This document shows positions 28,161 to 35,681 of a DNA stretch of 64,000 nucleotides, piece after piece. This stretch comes from Halobacteriovorax sp. GB3. GTDB taxonomy: Bacteria; Bdellovibrionota; Bacteriovoracia; Bacteriovoracales; Bacteriovoracaceae. The notes under the pieces were generated by a model. It did not search any database, had not been told where the DNA came from, and saw only the letters and a list, made by a program, of their open reading frames with translations. The stretch's first letter is position 1, and each line of letters opens with the position of its first letter. A program made the position numbers and the translations under genes. The stretch is taken from the NCBI RefSeq assembly GCF_028649655.1, contig NZ_JAQSLN010000003.1:1178001-1242000 (forward strand). The letters run 5' to 3'.

Positions 28161-29023
28161 TACTGAGATTGTACTTTATGACCATCCGTTTGTAAGTCTG
28201 TTTTTCTAATGATGAACTCAACTCTTCTAGAGTCATATTCATTTTCCTCTTGAGATCGATTAGGTCTCACGACAGGTCTTGTATCACCATAGAAAGTCGT
28301 TGTGATTCTAGAAGGTGTTACCCCTCTTCTAATGAGAGACTTCGTAACCGCCTGTGCTCTGGCCGCAGAAAGGGCCCAAGCATCACTTCTACCATCGCGT
28401 GAAGTCTCTCCTCTTGAAGCGTGCCCAAGAACAAAAACTGTCCAAGTCTTTCCTTTTAAAAGCTTCACAACCTTTTCATAGACCTCAGTCGACACGCGCG
28501 TAGGCTCAATTTCAATTGATCCCGATTTAAAGAAAATCTGATCTTTAATACGAACTTTAATTCCCTCTGGTTGCTCAAAGACATCAACAGATTCAGATAG
28601 TTCATACTCTTTAAGATCCAACTTCATTTGCGAAAGTTGCTCATCAGATTCTCTATTAATTTCATGCTTATCAAGAATCCCTTCCATAGTTAAAAACTCA
28701 ATTGGAAAGGGCTTAATCACTTCATTGGATTCCATCATCGTTGGAAAATCATCAGGAGATTTTCCTGGCTGGATAACCTCACCTTGCTTGAGAACGTTTC
28801 CACCAAAGGCATTTCTAATCGATCCAAGAGCTGCTTCATATTTTGATGTCTCCGTCTTTGCCATTGAAAGAAGCAATACGAAGAATGTAAGGAGAAGTGT
28901 TACCAGATCGGAAAAGGTCGCCATCCACCCCGGTAAACCAGGAGGACATTCAGGACACTTTACATCATCGTTGGAGCCACCACCTTCTTCAATCGGTTGG
29001 GCGTTTACACCTTCTTCGGCCAT
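28160..29023 (-). CDS. motB: Flagellar stator protein MotB
   Basis: 287 residues: one membrane helix (about 35-55) containing the proton-relaying aspartate Asp39 in the TFSDLVTLLL motif, a plug/linker, and an OmpA-like peptidoglycan-binding domain (about 165-275) with VLGHASRGE and the SAARAQAVTKSLIRRGV segment. It anchors the stator to the cell wall. The gene has a GGAAGAGAGG ribosome-binding region and follows motA by 33 bases. Confidence 0.93.
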   Translation of the reverse strand: MAEEGVNAQPIEEGGGSNDDVKCPECPPGLPGWMATFSDLVTLLLTFFVLLLSMAKTETSKYEAALGSIRNAFGGNVLKQGEVIQPGKSPDDFPTMMESNEVIKPFPIEFLTMEGILDKHEINRESDEQLSQMKLDLKEYELSESVDVFEQPEGIKVRIKDQIFFKSGSIEIEPTRVSTEVYEKVVKLLKGKTWTVFVLGHASRGETSRDGRSDAWALSAARAQAVTKSLIRRGVTPSRITTTFYGDTRPVVRPNRSQEENEYDSRRVEFIIRKTDLQTDGHKVQSQ

Positions 29024-29056
29024 CTTTTACCTCTCTTCCTTGAAAGAATCTCTTAA

Positions 29057-29830
29057 TTAAACTTCATCGGCCGGTCTTTGCGACGGCGGTAAGAATGAGC
29101 TTAATGCAGACTTAATAGACTTAGGGTTTTGCCCAGATACAATTCCTATGATCCCGGCCATAATAATATTCATATTGGCAATTTCCTGCGCTGAACGCAT
29201 ACCAATTTTATTTTTAAGTGGGTTACAAAATACGTTGGCGATAATCGCTCCGTAGAATGTCGTTAAGAGGGCAACGGCCATGGCCGGACCAATTGAACCA
29301 GGGTCACTCATGTTGTTAAGCATGATAACCAGACCAATAAGTGTCCCAATCATTCCCATTGCAGGACCATCTTCGGCCATACCACCAAAGAGCTCTTGTC
29401 CAATTTTGTGACGAGTTTCCATTGCTTCAATTTCAATTTTTAGAACTTTTTCAATTTCTTCAACAGGCTTATTATCAGCAGCTAAAATAAGGGCGGTTTT
29501 TAAAAAAGCGTTATTCTTAGCAGCATCCTTTTTAGCTTCCTCTTCAAGTGCGAAGATTGACTGAGAACGGGCAAGGTTAGCATACTCACTCATCTGCTCG
29601 ATCGTAGCGATTGGATCAACGGCATCAAATTTCAAACTCTTCATAGCAACAGTGGCGATTCCCTTCACTGTTTCCATTGGCCATTTGAAAAATGTAACCC
29701 CAATGAGTCCTCCACCAACAACGAGAACCGAAGGAACGTCAATGAACTGACCTAATCCACCACCTGTAATCATCGACCCCAAAATGGCCGCGACAGCAAC
29801 GACTAAACCAATGACTGTTGAAATATCCAT
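29057..29830 (-). CDS. motA: Flagellar stator protein MotA
   Basis: 257 residues with four membrane helices (about 1-25, 33-52, 150-172, 182-202) and the conserved MIGTLIGLVIMLNNM and PAMAVALLTTFYGAIIANV motifs lining the proton path. It forms the ion channel with MotB. A sigma-28-type promoter lies 45 bases upstream. Confidence 0.94.
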   Translation of the reverse strand: MDISTVIGLVVAVAAILGSMITGGGLGQFIDVPSVLVVGGGLIGVTFFKWPMETVKGIATVAMKSLKFDAVDPIATIEQMSEYANLARSQSIFALEEEAKKDAAKNNAFLKTALILAADNKPVEEIEKVLKIEIEAMETRHKIGQELFGGMAEDGPAMGMIGTLIGLVIMLNNMSDPGSIGPAMAVALLTTFYGAIIANVFCNPLKNKIGMRSAQEIANMNIIMAGIIGIVSGQNPKSIKSALSSFLPPSQRPADEV

Positions 29831-29874
29831 ATACGTACTTCCTTGTATTGCGATAATGATCCTTTACAGACGTT

Positions 29875-29901
29875 ATATCGGAAACTTAACAAGGGACTTT
29901 A
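29875..29901 (-). promoter_or_regulatory. Sigma-28 (FliA)-type promoter of motAB
   Basis: On the minus strand TAAAGTCC-N11-TCCGATAT, six of eight matches in each half to the flagellar sigma-28 consensus (TAAAGTTT-N11-GCCGATAA) with the exact 11-base spacer. Confidence 0.7.
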
Positions 29902-29960
29902 ACGAAAAATCAGCAATCTAGCCTTTTTTTCCTAGGTAAAATTGGAGTGGATTAATCAGA

Positions 29961-29989
29961 AAAAAAAGGCCGCTTATAAATAAGCGGCC
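29961..29989 (-). terminator. Terminator of the 67-residue protein gene
   Basis: A perfect 9-bp stem (GGCCGCTTA / TAAGCGGCC, four-base loop) followed on the minus strand by seven Ts, 65 bases past the stop of the gene at 30054. Confidence 0.88.
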
Positions 29990-30053
29990 CTCTATAAAGG
30001 AGAATATTAAGCTTTTATTGAAACAAGTCCTATGTTTCGCTTAATAAAAAGTA

Positions 30054-30257
30054 TTAAGCTTTCTCGCCCATCGTTGCATCAAGGTATTGAAGCATTGATG
30101 CACGTAACTGCTCCATAGAAACTTGGTTATCTTCAATTAATAATTCTTTTTTTACAAAATCAGTTGGGAAACCTGCAAGGTTTGCAAGCTCTTCCATGTT
30201 AACTGCTTCTCTCTGTGACGTATTCGCAACATCTTGTGTCGAAGTTATAGCTGACAT
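30054..30257 (-). CDS. Small stand-alone protein of unknown function
   Basis: 67 residues, mostly helical, no membrane helix, with an N-terminal Ser/Thr/Gln-rich stretch and a leucine-bearing C-terminal helix. No family recognised. It is a complete isolated transcription unit: a near-consensus promoter, an 85-base leader with a small hairpin, a GGGAG ribosome-binding site and a perfect terminator. This suggests strong or regulated expression. Confidence 0.7.
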   Translation of the reverse strand: MSAITSTQDVANTSQREAVNMEELANLAGFPTDFVKKELLIEDNQVSMEQLRASMLQYLDATMGEKA

Positions 30258-30289
30258 ATTACACTCCCTTGTCTTACTTCAGCTTGAAG

Positions 30290-30308
30290 GTAGCGCCACC
30301 TGCGCTAC
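30290..30308 (-). promoter_or_regulatory. Leader hairpin before the 67-residue protein gene
   Basis: An inverted repeat GTAGCG-N7-CGCTAC in the predicted 5' untranslated region, about 33-51 bases before the start codon. It could shape the leader or stabilise the mRNA. Confidence 0.4.
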
Positions 30309-30348
30309 ACGCCATCTAAATTCTCTCTCTTAATTTTGACGCACAAAA

Positions 30349-30378
30349 ATCATATCGATACCAAAATATTAATGTCAA
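30349..30378 (-). promoter_or_regulatory. Near-consensus sigma-70 promoter
   Basis: Minus-strand TTGACA (-35, perfect) and TATGAT (-10, five of six) with an 18-base spacer. A dyad TTATAG-N3-CTATAA (30381-30395) abuts the -35 on its upstream side, a typical regulator position. Confidence 0.72.
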
Positions 30379-30491
30379 ACTTATAGCTACTATAATTTTT
30401 AATTGTAAGATTTTATTAGAAATGTAAGAAAGGAATCTTTAAATATATAAATATCGTTATGTTTTCGCCTAAAACTAAATGAAACTTTAAG

Positions 30492-31667
30492 TTAGATCAA
30501 ATCACTTAACGTATTGATAAAACTATACTTCTTAAGATTCATCTCGTCATACTCCCCTTCGAGGTCACTTTTTAAAGTAATTCCTCCGCCAGCAGAGTAA
30601 ATGAGAGTTTTTGAATTAAAACAGATCTCACTTGAACGAATATTAATTGATGCTGCTTGAAGAGATCCATTTTGAATGATGGTTGATCCGGTGTAGAAGC
30701 CTCTTTTTTCTCCTTCAATATCTTTTATTAATGAGACGACCTTCTTCTTTGGCGCTCCCGTAATACTTCCACCCGGAAAGAGAGCAACGAGAACATCTAA
30801 AAGATTTGTCTTTGGACTGAGTTCAACTGCAATTAAAGAGTATTGATGAAGAATATTTGGAACTTTTAATGGCGCCTTCTTTTTAATGACTTTTGAATAA
30901 GGAGAAGAGATGCGAGAGAGATCATTTCTTATAAGATCAGTGATCATATAAAGCTCTCCCTGATTTTTCTGACAAGAGCTAAGCTTATGCCATTGCTCAT
31001 CAGTTACGGCACCTTCACACTTCAAACTTCCCTTTATCGGCATACTCCAAAGAGATAACTTATGCTCAAAAGATCGTGCTTGAAAGAGACACTCAGGAGA
31101 ATTACTTAAATAGAGCTTATTCCAAAGAGGGATAAATGTAGCGTGTGCATAAGGGGCCCTTGCCTCTTTATTTTTCCATAGTGAGCTGTAGAATTCTTCG
31201 ACTTTATACTCACTAAAGCTATAGACAGAAGGAAACGTTAAATTGATTTGATAGCAATCTCCCCTTTGTAAAGAGTCTTGCACTCGATCAAAGGCCTTCT
31301 TATACCTACTCTTAGAAACAGATGAAACTTCACTAAGCTTTAAGGCCTTTCCAATAGGACTAAACTTTTTAACCACAAGCTCTCGCTTGTACTCAATATC
31401 AATAGCGAGAAGTTCATTTGAAAAGCTCTTAAGCTCTATCAACTCTCCGAGTTCGTAAAATACATGAGTCACACGCTTTTTTTGAGTGCTATCAAAAGTT
31501 CTCTTAGAAAGTTCATGAAACCACTGTCCCAAAGGAGCAATCGTTTTCTCACCTGTAATTAAATCTACTCGGTGATCTTGATAATAGGCAAACGCACTCT
31601 TGGCCTCATGTAGAATCTGAAATTGATCACCAACAGGATAGATCGTATGCAGCTCTCTAAAAATCAT
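30492..31667 (-). CDS. pabB: Aminodeoxychorismate synthase component I / chorismate-binding enzyme
   Basis: 391 residues, about 60 short of E. coli PabB because the N-terminal domain is reduced. Chorismate-binding core motifs are GDCYQINLTFP, MITDLIRNDLSRIS, PGGSITGAPKKKVV and the C-terminal AGGGITLKSDLEGEYDEMNLK. It makes 4-amino-4-deoxychorismate for folate with a glutamine amidotransferase partner that is not in the window. Anthranilate synthase is a less likely alternative given length and context. It shares one base with the dnaB stop (TAATG). Confidence 0.82.
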   Translation of the reverse strand: MIFRELHTIYPVGDQFQILHEAKSAFAYYQDHRVDLITGEKTIAPLGQWFHELSKRTFDSTQKKRVTHVFYELGELIELKSFSNELLAIDIEYKRELVVKKFSPIGKALKLSEVSSVSKSRYKKAFDRVQDSLQRGDCYQINLTFPSVYSFSEYKVEEFYSSLWKNKEARAPYAHATFIPLWNKLYLSNSPECLFQARSFEHKLSLWSMPIKGSLKCEGAVTDEQWHKLSSCQKNQGELYMITDLIRNDLSRISSPYSKVIKKKAPLKVPNILHQYSLIAVELSPKTNLLDVLVALFPGGSITGAPKKKVVSLIKDIEGEKRGFYTGSTIIQNGSLQAASINIRSSEICFNSKTLIYSAGGGITLKSDLEGEYDEMNLKKYSFINTLSDLI

Positions 31668-33016
31668 TACTGAACGTTTGGTGGTTCATCTTGGCGAGAG
31701 ATATTTTCAAAACTCGTATGAGCACCAACAAAAGCAAGCTTTGCTGTACCAACAGATCCAGCACGGTTTTTCCCGACGATAACTTCGGCGACACCCGGCT
31801 CTTTAGTATTTGGATCGTAGTATTCATCACGATAAACGAACATAACGATGTCGGCATCCTGCTCAATGGCACCAGATTCACGAAGGTCAGATGTGTTTGG
31901 ACGCTTATTTGGTCTCGACTCAACACCGCGGTTTAGCTGCGATAGAGCGATGATTGGGCATCCAAGTTCCTTTGCTAAAGACTTTAACCCACGAGACATT
32001 TCAGAGATCTGCTGTTCACGTGATGTTGTCTTCGTGTGCGGAGTCATAAGTTGAAGGTAATCGATAACAACAAGTGCAATCCCCTGCTCGGCCTTAATCT
32101 TTCGACATTGAGACTGAATATCAAGGAGGTTAATCCCACCATTATCGTTAATATAAATTGGATACTCTTGTAGTTCTTTAACGGCACGACCAATAGAGCG
32201 AAGGTCTGTGTCCAAGAAGTTCTTTTGACGAATTCTCTTAGAGTCAACTTTTGCTCTTTGTGTAAGAAGACGCATTGAAAGTTCCTTTGAAAGCATCTCC
32301 AGAGAGAAGACAACGACAGGAAGCTTCGTTAAACCACAAGCATTTTGCGCGATATTAAGGGCCAAGGCCGTCTTTCCCATGGCCGGACGTGCGGCAAGGA
32401 CAATCAGCTGACCAGGTTGCATCCCAAGAAGAAGCTTATCAAGTTCACCATAACCAGTAGGTACACCCTGAACCTCACCAGGCTTTCTTGAAGTATCTTC
32501 CATCTCTTTGAGGTTTTCTTTTAAACAAGTATTAAGCTTAACAACTTGATTGGCCTTCGCTTCATTTGTTAAGTTGAAAAAGCTTGATTCGACATCTTCA
32601 AAAAACTCGTCGATATCCCCTGTAAAATTAAGCCCCATCTCACTTACTCTTTGAGCCGTTCTAACGATCTCTCGTAGTGAAGACTTATCTTTTACAACTT
32701 TTCCATAGTGATAAATATTGGCAGCTGAAACTTGATCTTCAACGATTTCAAGAACAGCACCATTGCCACCAATCTCTTCGAGCTTACCTCTGTCTTTTAA
32801 CATTGAACAAACCGTTACATAATCAATTGGTTTATTCGTCGTGGCCAAGTCTGTGATCGCATCAAAGATAATCCCATAAGACGGATGATAAAAATCTTCC
32901 TTCTCAAGCTTTAAGTTTGAGATTTCGTCATAGTTATTTCCATCAATAATTAAACAACCAAGAAGGGATTTCTCGGCCAGTAAATCGTGGGGTAATTCTC
33001 TTGTTGGTGCGTCCAT
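31667..33016 (-). CDS. dnaB: Replicative DNA helicase DnaB
   Basis: 449 residues: N-terminal collar domain (about 1-105) and RecA-like ATPase with Walker A AARPAMGKTALAL (near 205), Walker B ALVVIDYLQLM, and the SREQQISEMSRGLKSLAKEL and DLRESGAIEQDADIV motifs. It is the fork helicase. The order S6/S18, DUF2232, L9, DnaB is the widespread rpsF-dnaB arrangement. pabB follows with a one-base overlap. Confidence 0.96.
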   Translation of the reverse strand: MDAPTRELPHDLLAEKSLLGCLIIDGNNYDEISNLKLEKEDFYHPSYGIIFDAITDLATTNKPIDYVTVCSMLKDRGKLEEIGGNGAVLEIVEDQVSAANIYHYGKVVKDKSSLREIVRTAQRVSEMGLNFTGDIDEFFEDVESSFFNLTNEAKANQVVKLNTCLKENLKEMEDTSRKPGEVQGVPTGYGELDKLLLGMQPGQLIVLAARPAMGKTALALNIAQNACGLTKLPVVVFSLEMLSKELSMRLLTQRAKVDSKRIRQKNFLDTDLRSIGRAVKELQEYPIYINDNGGINLLDIQSQCRKIKAEQGIALVVIDYLQLMTPHTKTTSREQQISEMSRGLKSLAKELGCPIIALSQLNRGVESRPNKRPNTSDLRESGAIEQDADIVMFVYRDEYYDPNTKEPGVAEVIVGKNRAGSVGTAKLAFVGAHTSFENISRQDEPPNVQ

Positions 33017-33094
33017 TTAGGCCTCTCGAAAATTAGTAGCTGACCTGTCATATTTAGCGCAAAAGCGATGTTTTGTCACTGATTAGAAGGTCAA

Positions 33095-33122
33095 TAAAAA
33101 AGGCCCAAGCAACGCTTGGGCC
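33095..33122 (-). terminator. Terminator after rplI
   Basis: A perfect 9-bp stem GGCCCAAGC/GCTTGGGCC with a three-base loop and TTTTTTATT on the minus strand, 32 bases after the L9 stop. It may cause partial termination before dnaB. Confidence 0.85.
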
Positions 33123-33153
33123 CTCATTACAAAGAAATTCTTTCAATGGAAGA

Positions 33154-33771
33154 TTAGTAGCTTCTAAGAATTTTGTTTGCTTCTTCTTTGAGTTTTTCTT
33201 CTTCAGTAAGTTCTTTCTTTTCCTCACCTTCGACAGCATTCTCAGCATCAGCAGCTTTCTTAGCAGCTTCTGCAGCTTTCGCAGCAGCAGCTTCTTCAGC
33301 TTTCTTCTTCATTTCTTCAGCTTGCTTTGGATCCATTTTAACTTCTACAGTGAAGTTAGCTTCAACATCGCTAAAGAATTTAGCTTTAACGGTGAAAGTT
33401 CCAGCTGTCTTGATTGGAGTTTCAAGAGTAAGTGTTCTCTTTTCAACTTCTAGATCAGACTTCGCTAGCTCAAGAGAAAGTTCGTTTGTTGTAACAGAAC
33501 CAAAAAGTTTCCCGTTAGCACCAACTTTCTTGATTAGTTCAAGCTTAAGACCTTCGAGCTTAGATGCAACTGCTTTAGCAGCATCTTTTTCAGCAGCGAT
33601 TTTATTCGCTAGCATTTTCTCGTTGTGAGCTTGTTGTTTTTTATTCGACTCATCCGCAACAACTGCAAAGCTGTTTGGGATAAGGTAATTTCTTGCATAA
33701 CCTGCAGAAACGTTAACGATTTCCCCAACGTTTCCTAAAGTTTTTACCTTTTCAGTAAGAATGACTTTCAT
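33154..33771 (-). CDS. rplI: Ribosomal protein bL9 with an extended Ala/Glu/Lys-rich C-terminus
   Basis: 205 residues against about 149 in E. coli. Residues 1-148 are normal L9: MKVILTEKVKTLGNVG start, the SAGYARNYLIP loop, a long connecting helix and the C-terminal rRNA-binding domain. Residues about 149-205 are an added low-complexity helix rich in Ala, Glu and Lys. L9 binds the base of the L1 stalk and helps frame maintenance. It overlaps the DUF2232 gene by four bases. Confidence 0.94.
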   Translation of the reverse strand: MKVILTEKVKTLGNVGEIVNVSAGYARNYLIPNSFAVVADESNKKQQAHNEKMLANKIAAEKDAAKAVASKLEGLKLELIKKVGANGKLFGSVTTNELSLELAKSDLEVEKRTLTLETPIKTAGTFTVKAKFFSDVEANFTVEVKMDPKQAEEMKKKAEEAAAAKAAEAAKKAADAENAVEGEEKKELTEEEKLKEEANKILRSY

Positions 33772-34805
33772 AAGATATCTCCTTCACTTCTACTTTTTTT
33801 TTTCAATTTAGTCTCAAAATCGAAAAAGAGATCTAAGACGCCGACTAGTGCAATCATCTTGTAACCTAAGAAGATGGTAAACACTGTAAGTGCCGTTCTA
33901 AGAAATCCTCTAAACCCTAACCAATCGAGAGACGCCATAAAAACGCCAAACCCTTGGAAGAAATAAAAAACGCCAAGACTATAAGTAATATTAAATCCAA
34001 TAACTTCTGCTAGTGGGTGGATGTACTCTCCAGCAACAATCATCACCATCCCCGCAAGGAGACCGTAAATCATAAAGTCAGGAGCTTTGAAGCTAACAAA
34101 ATCCTTAAGAGTATAAGGATAATTGTGAGTTTCTTTCCAAATCACAACATTGCGAAGAACTAGATATAATGTAAGCCACATCGAAAAGAAGACACCTACA
34201 AACATCGCTGTAAATGACCACTCAAGAAGTGTCTTAACTACCATTTGTGGATCGTTGAGAATCGAGCTTAACGCTCTGGCCTCTTGTCCACCAGCATCTA
34301 ATCTTTCTTTTACTTCTGGTCTTTGAAGAGCTTCTTCAAAACTTTTCGTTACAAAAGTTTCAATCTGATTAACGAGAGTAAATTCAGAGGCAATCGATAG
34401 AACAATAACCCCTCCTGCAATGAGAAGAAGTAAAGCACTCGACCACTGAATTAACCCTTTAACCGGCTCTTGTCTCTTAACAATTACTCGTGATGCGAAA
34501 AACCCAAAAACACTGGCAACAAAATATACAGAAGCTTGCGACAGCAGAAAATCGGCTCCAGGGATAAGCTTTGAAGCTGTAACCATGGCCACCATAATTA
34601 ATGCCGATAGCGAACCTGTATACTTAACTCCATAAAGGAGAAAAGAAATTGCCATTGGAATTGGAGCAAACAGAGATAATGGCCCAAAGCTACTTAAAGC
34701 TAGGGTAACAATGGAAAGAAAGATAAGTTTACCAAACGTTAGTTTCCCAACGATAAACTCGGTATTTCCCTTCACTGAATGTTTGTAATCTCCGCCTCTA
34801 TTCAC
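33768..34805 (-). CDS. DUF2232 (YybS-like) membrane protein
   Basis: 345 residues with about eight membrane helices and the DUF2232 C-terminal pattern (a helix pair with FFFQGFGVFMASLDWLG and a final LTVFTIFLGYKM segment). A periplasmic loop of about 60 residues lies between helices (about 150-200). DUF2232 genes are often found between rpsR and rplI in other phyla, which supports the assignment. Function unknown. It starts with GTG and follows the S6-S18 gene by 20 bases. Confidence 0.82.
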   Translation of the reverse strand: MNRGGDYKHSVKGNTEFIVGKLTFGKLIFLSIVTLALSSFGPLSLFAPIPMAISFLLYGVKYTGSLSALIMVAMVTASKLIPGADFLLSQASVYFVASVFGFFASRVIVKRQEPVKGLIQWSSALLLLIAGGVIVLSIASEFTLVNQIETFVTKSFEEALQRPEVKERLDAGGQEARALSSILNDPQMVVKTLLEWSFTAMFVGVFFSMWLTLYLVLRNVVIWKETHNYPYTLKDFVSFKAPDFMIYGLLAGMVMIVAGEYIHPLAEVIGFNITYSLGVFYFFQGFGVFMASLDWLGFRGFLRTALTVFTIFLGYKMIALVGVLDLFFDFETKLKKKSRSEGDIL

Positions 34806-34825
34806 GATTCACAAATCCTAATTAA

Positions 34826-35449
34826 TTATTCAGAAAAAGTGCTTCTCATGTGAGAAACAACACCAATGTTACGTGCTCTCTTGATCGCAGCTTGAGCAAA
34901 TCTTTGGTGCTTTCTAGATACACCAGAAACTCTTGCTGGAGAGATTTTTCCAAATTCGTTGATTAGCCAGTTGAAAGTCTTTGGATCTTTCCAATCAGCC
35001 TTGATGCTCTTAGCTGTGAACCAACAGTTCTTTCTTCTTGCGAATTTCTTTCTGTCTTTTTCTGCATCTGAGTCTTGATCTAGATCGTCAAGAACTGAAC
35101 CATTGTGGTTCTTAGAGAATGGAGACTTGAATTTTTTTACAAGAGCTTCACCGTCTGCAGCTACGTCTGAAAGCTTAACGATCATTGTTTTAAGAATGTC
35201 TTCGTTAATTTTGAACTTTCTGTTTAGCTCAACGTTAGCTTCTGCATTACCTGTGTAGATGAAATAAAGGTAGTGACCTGTCTTTACACCTTTTGAAGTT
35301 GCTTGTGCGAAAGTTTTGTTTCCCCAGTCATCAGACAGAAGAACTTCACCGTCGAACGATTTTGCTACTTCTTCAACCATAGTTTGTAGAGCCTTGATTC
35401 CTTCTTCACCAAGGTTCGACTTAGCCACTAGGGCCAACTCATAAATCAT
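34826..35449 (-). CDS. Fused ribosomal proteins bS6 and bS18 in one polypeptide
   Basis: 207 residues in one uninterrupted frame. Residues 1-100 are S6 (MIYELALVAKS opening, GHYLYFIYTG strand, FKINEDILKTMIVKL ending). Residues about 134-203 are S18, with FARRKNCWFTAKSIKADWKD, GKISPARVSGVSRKHQRF and AAIKRARNIGVV, all expected S18 core segments. Between them is a 33-residue acidic/polar linker with no in-frame ATG, GTG or TTG, so S18 cannot be started separately. S6 and S18 normally bind each other on the 30S platform. The ssb/priB gene often found between rpsF and rpsR is missing. The AGGAGG ribosome-binding site follows a structured leader. Confidence 0.94.
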   Translation of the reverse strand: MIYELALVAKSNLGEEGIKALQTMVEEVAKSFDGEVLLSDDWGNKTFAQATSKGVKTGHYLYFIYTGNAEANVELNRKFKINEDILKTMIVKLSDVAADGEALVKKFKSPFSKNHNGSVLDDLDQDSDAEKDRKKFARRKNCWFTAKSIKADWKDPKTFNWLINEFGKISPARVSGVSRKHQRFAQAAIKRARNIGVVSHMRSTFSE

Positions 35450-35462
35450 ACTTTCCTCCTGG

Positions 35463-35496
35463 ACTTGCGGCTAACTTCCCTATGAAGCTAGCGAGT
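35463..35496 (-). promoter_or_regulatory. Candidate S6:S18 autoregulatory leader element
   Basis: In the leader of the S6-S18 gene the minus strand can fold as CUAGCUUC (35484-35491) with GAAGUUAG (35471-35478) around a five-base loop. An unpaired CCG (35468-35470) sits on the 3' side and a short outer stem pairs 35492-35496 with 35463-35467 (one mismatch). A stem with a 3' CCG bulge is the recognised shape of the S6:S18 mRNA binding site. The AGGAGG ribosome-binding site begins two bases further on. Confidence 0.65.
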
Positions 35497-35519
35497 ATTT
35501 CATTTATAAACGTCGCTCG

Positions 35520-35548
35520 AACATAGCAAAATTAAAGGGCTTCGTAAA
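35520..35548 (-). promoter_or_regulatory. Putative promoter of the S6-S18 gene
   Basis: Minus-strand TTTACG (-35) and TATGTT (-10) are 17 bases apart; a TG one base before the -10 makes it an extended -10 type. The predicted start would give a leader of about 64 bases that contains the CCG-bulge hairpin. Confidence 0.5.
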
Positions 35549-35635
35549 CAGGGCAGGCATTTTTTTAAGGGTCTACACACCTTTGGAACTAGTGTGTTTT
35601 CAGCATGTTAGAAAGGTTGTTTCACAAAAATGACA

Positions 35636-35658
35636 AAGGGCCCAAAAAAGGCCCTTCA
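35636..35658 (-). terminator. Terminator-like hairpin after the RNase G/E gene
   Basis: AAGGGCC / GGCCCTT 7-bp stem with a seven-base loop about 25 bases past the stop at 35682. On the minus strand it is followed by TGTCATTTTTG, a broken T-run. Confidence 0.6.
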
Positions 35659-35681
35659 ATTATTAAGCGATATAAACATTT

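Noticed and set aside
30310-30491. Gap between pabB and the 67-residue gene checked for a further gene
   Set aside because: Only promoter elements and AT-rich sequence; no open frame with a ribosome-binding site.
33173-33628. Ala/Ser-rich open frame opposite rplI
   Set aside because: Shadow of the L9 gene; no start signal and no recognisable domain.
35049-35150. Possibility that S6-S18 is two genes joined by a sequencing error
   Set aside because: The linker is in frame, has no stop, has biased acidic/polar composition, and carries no start codon or ribosome-binding site for a separate S18. Still worth checking against other genomes.
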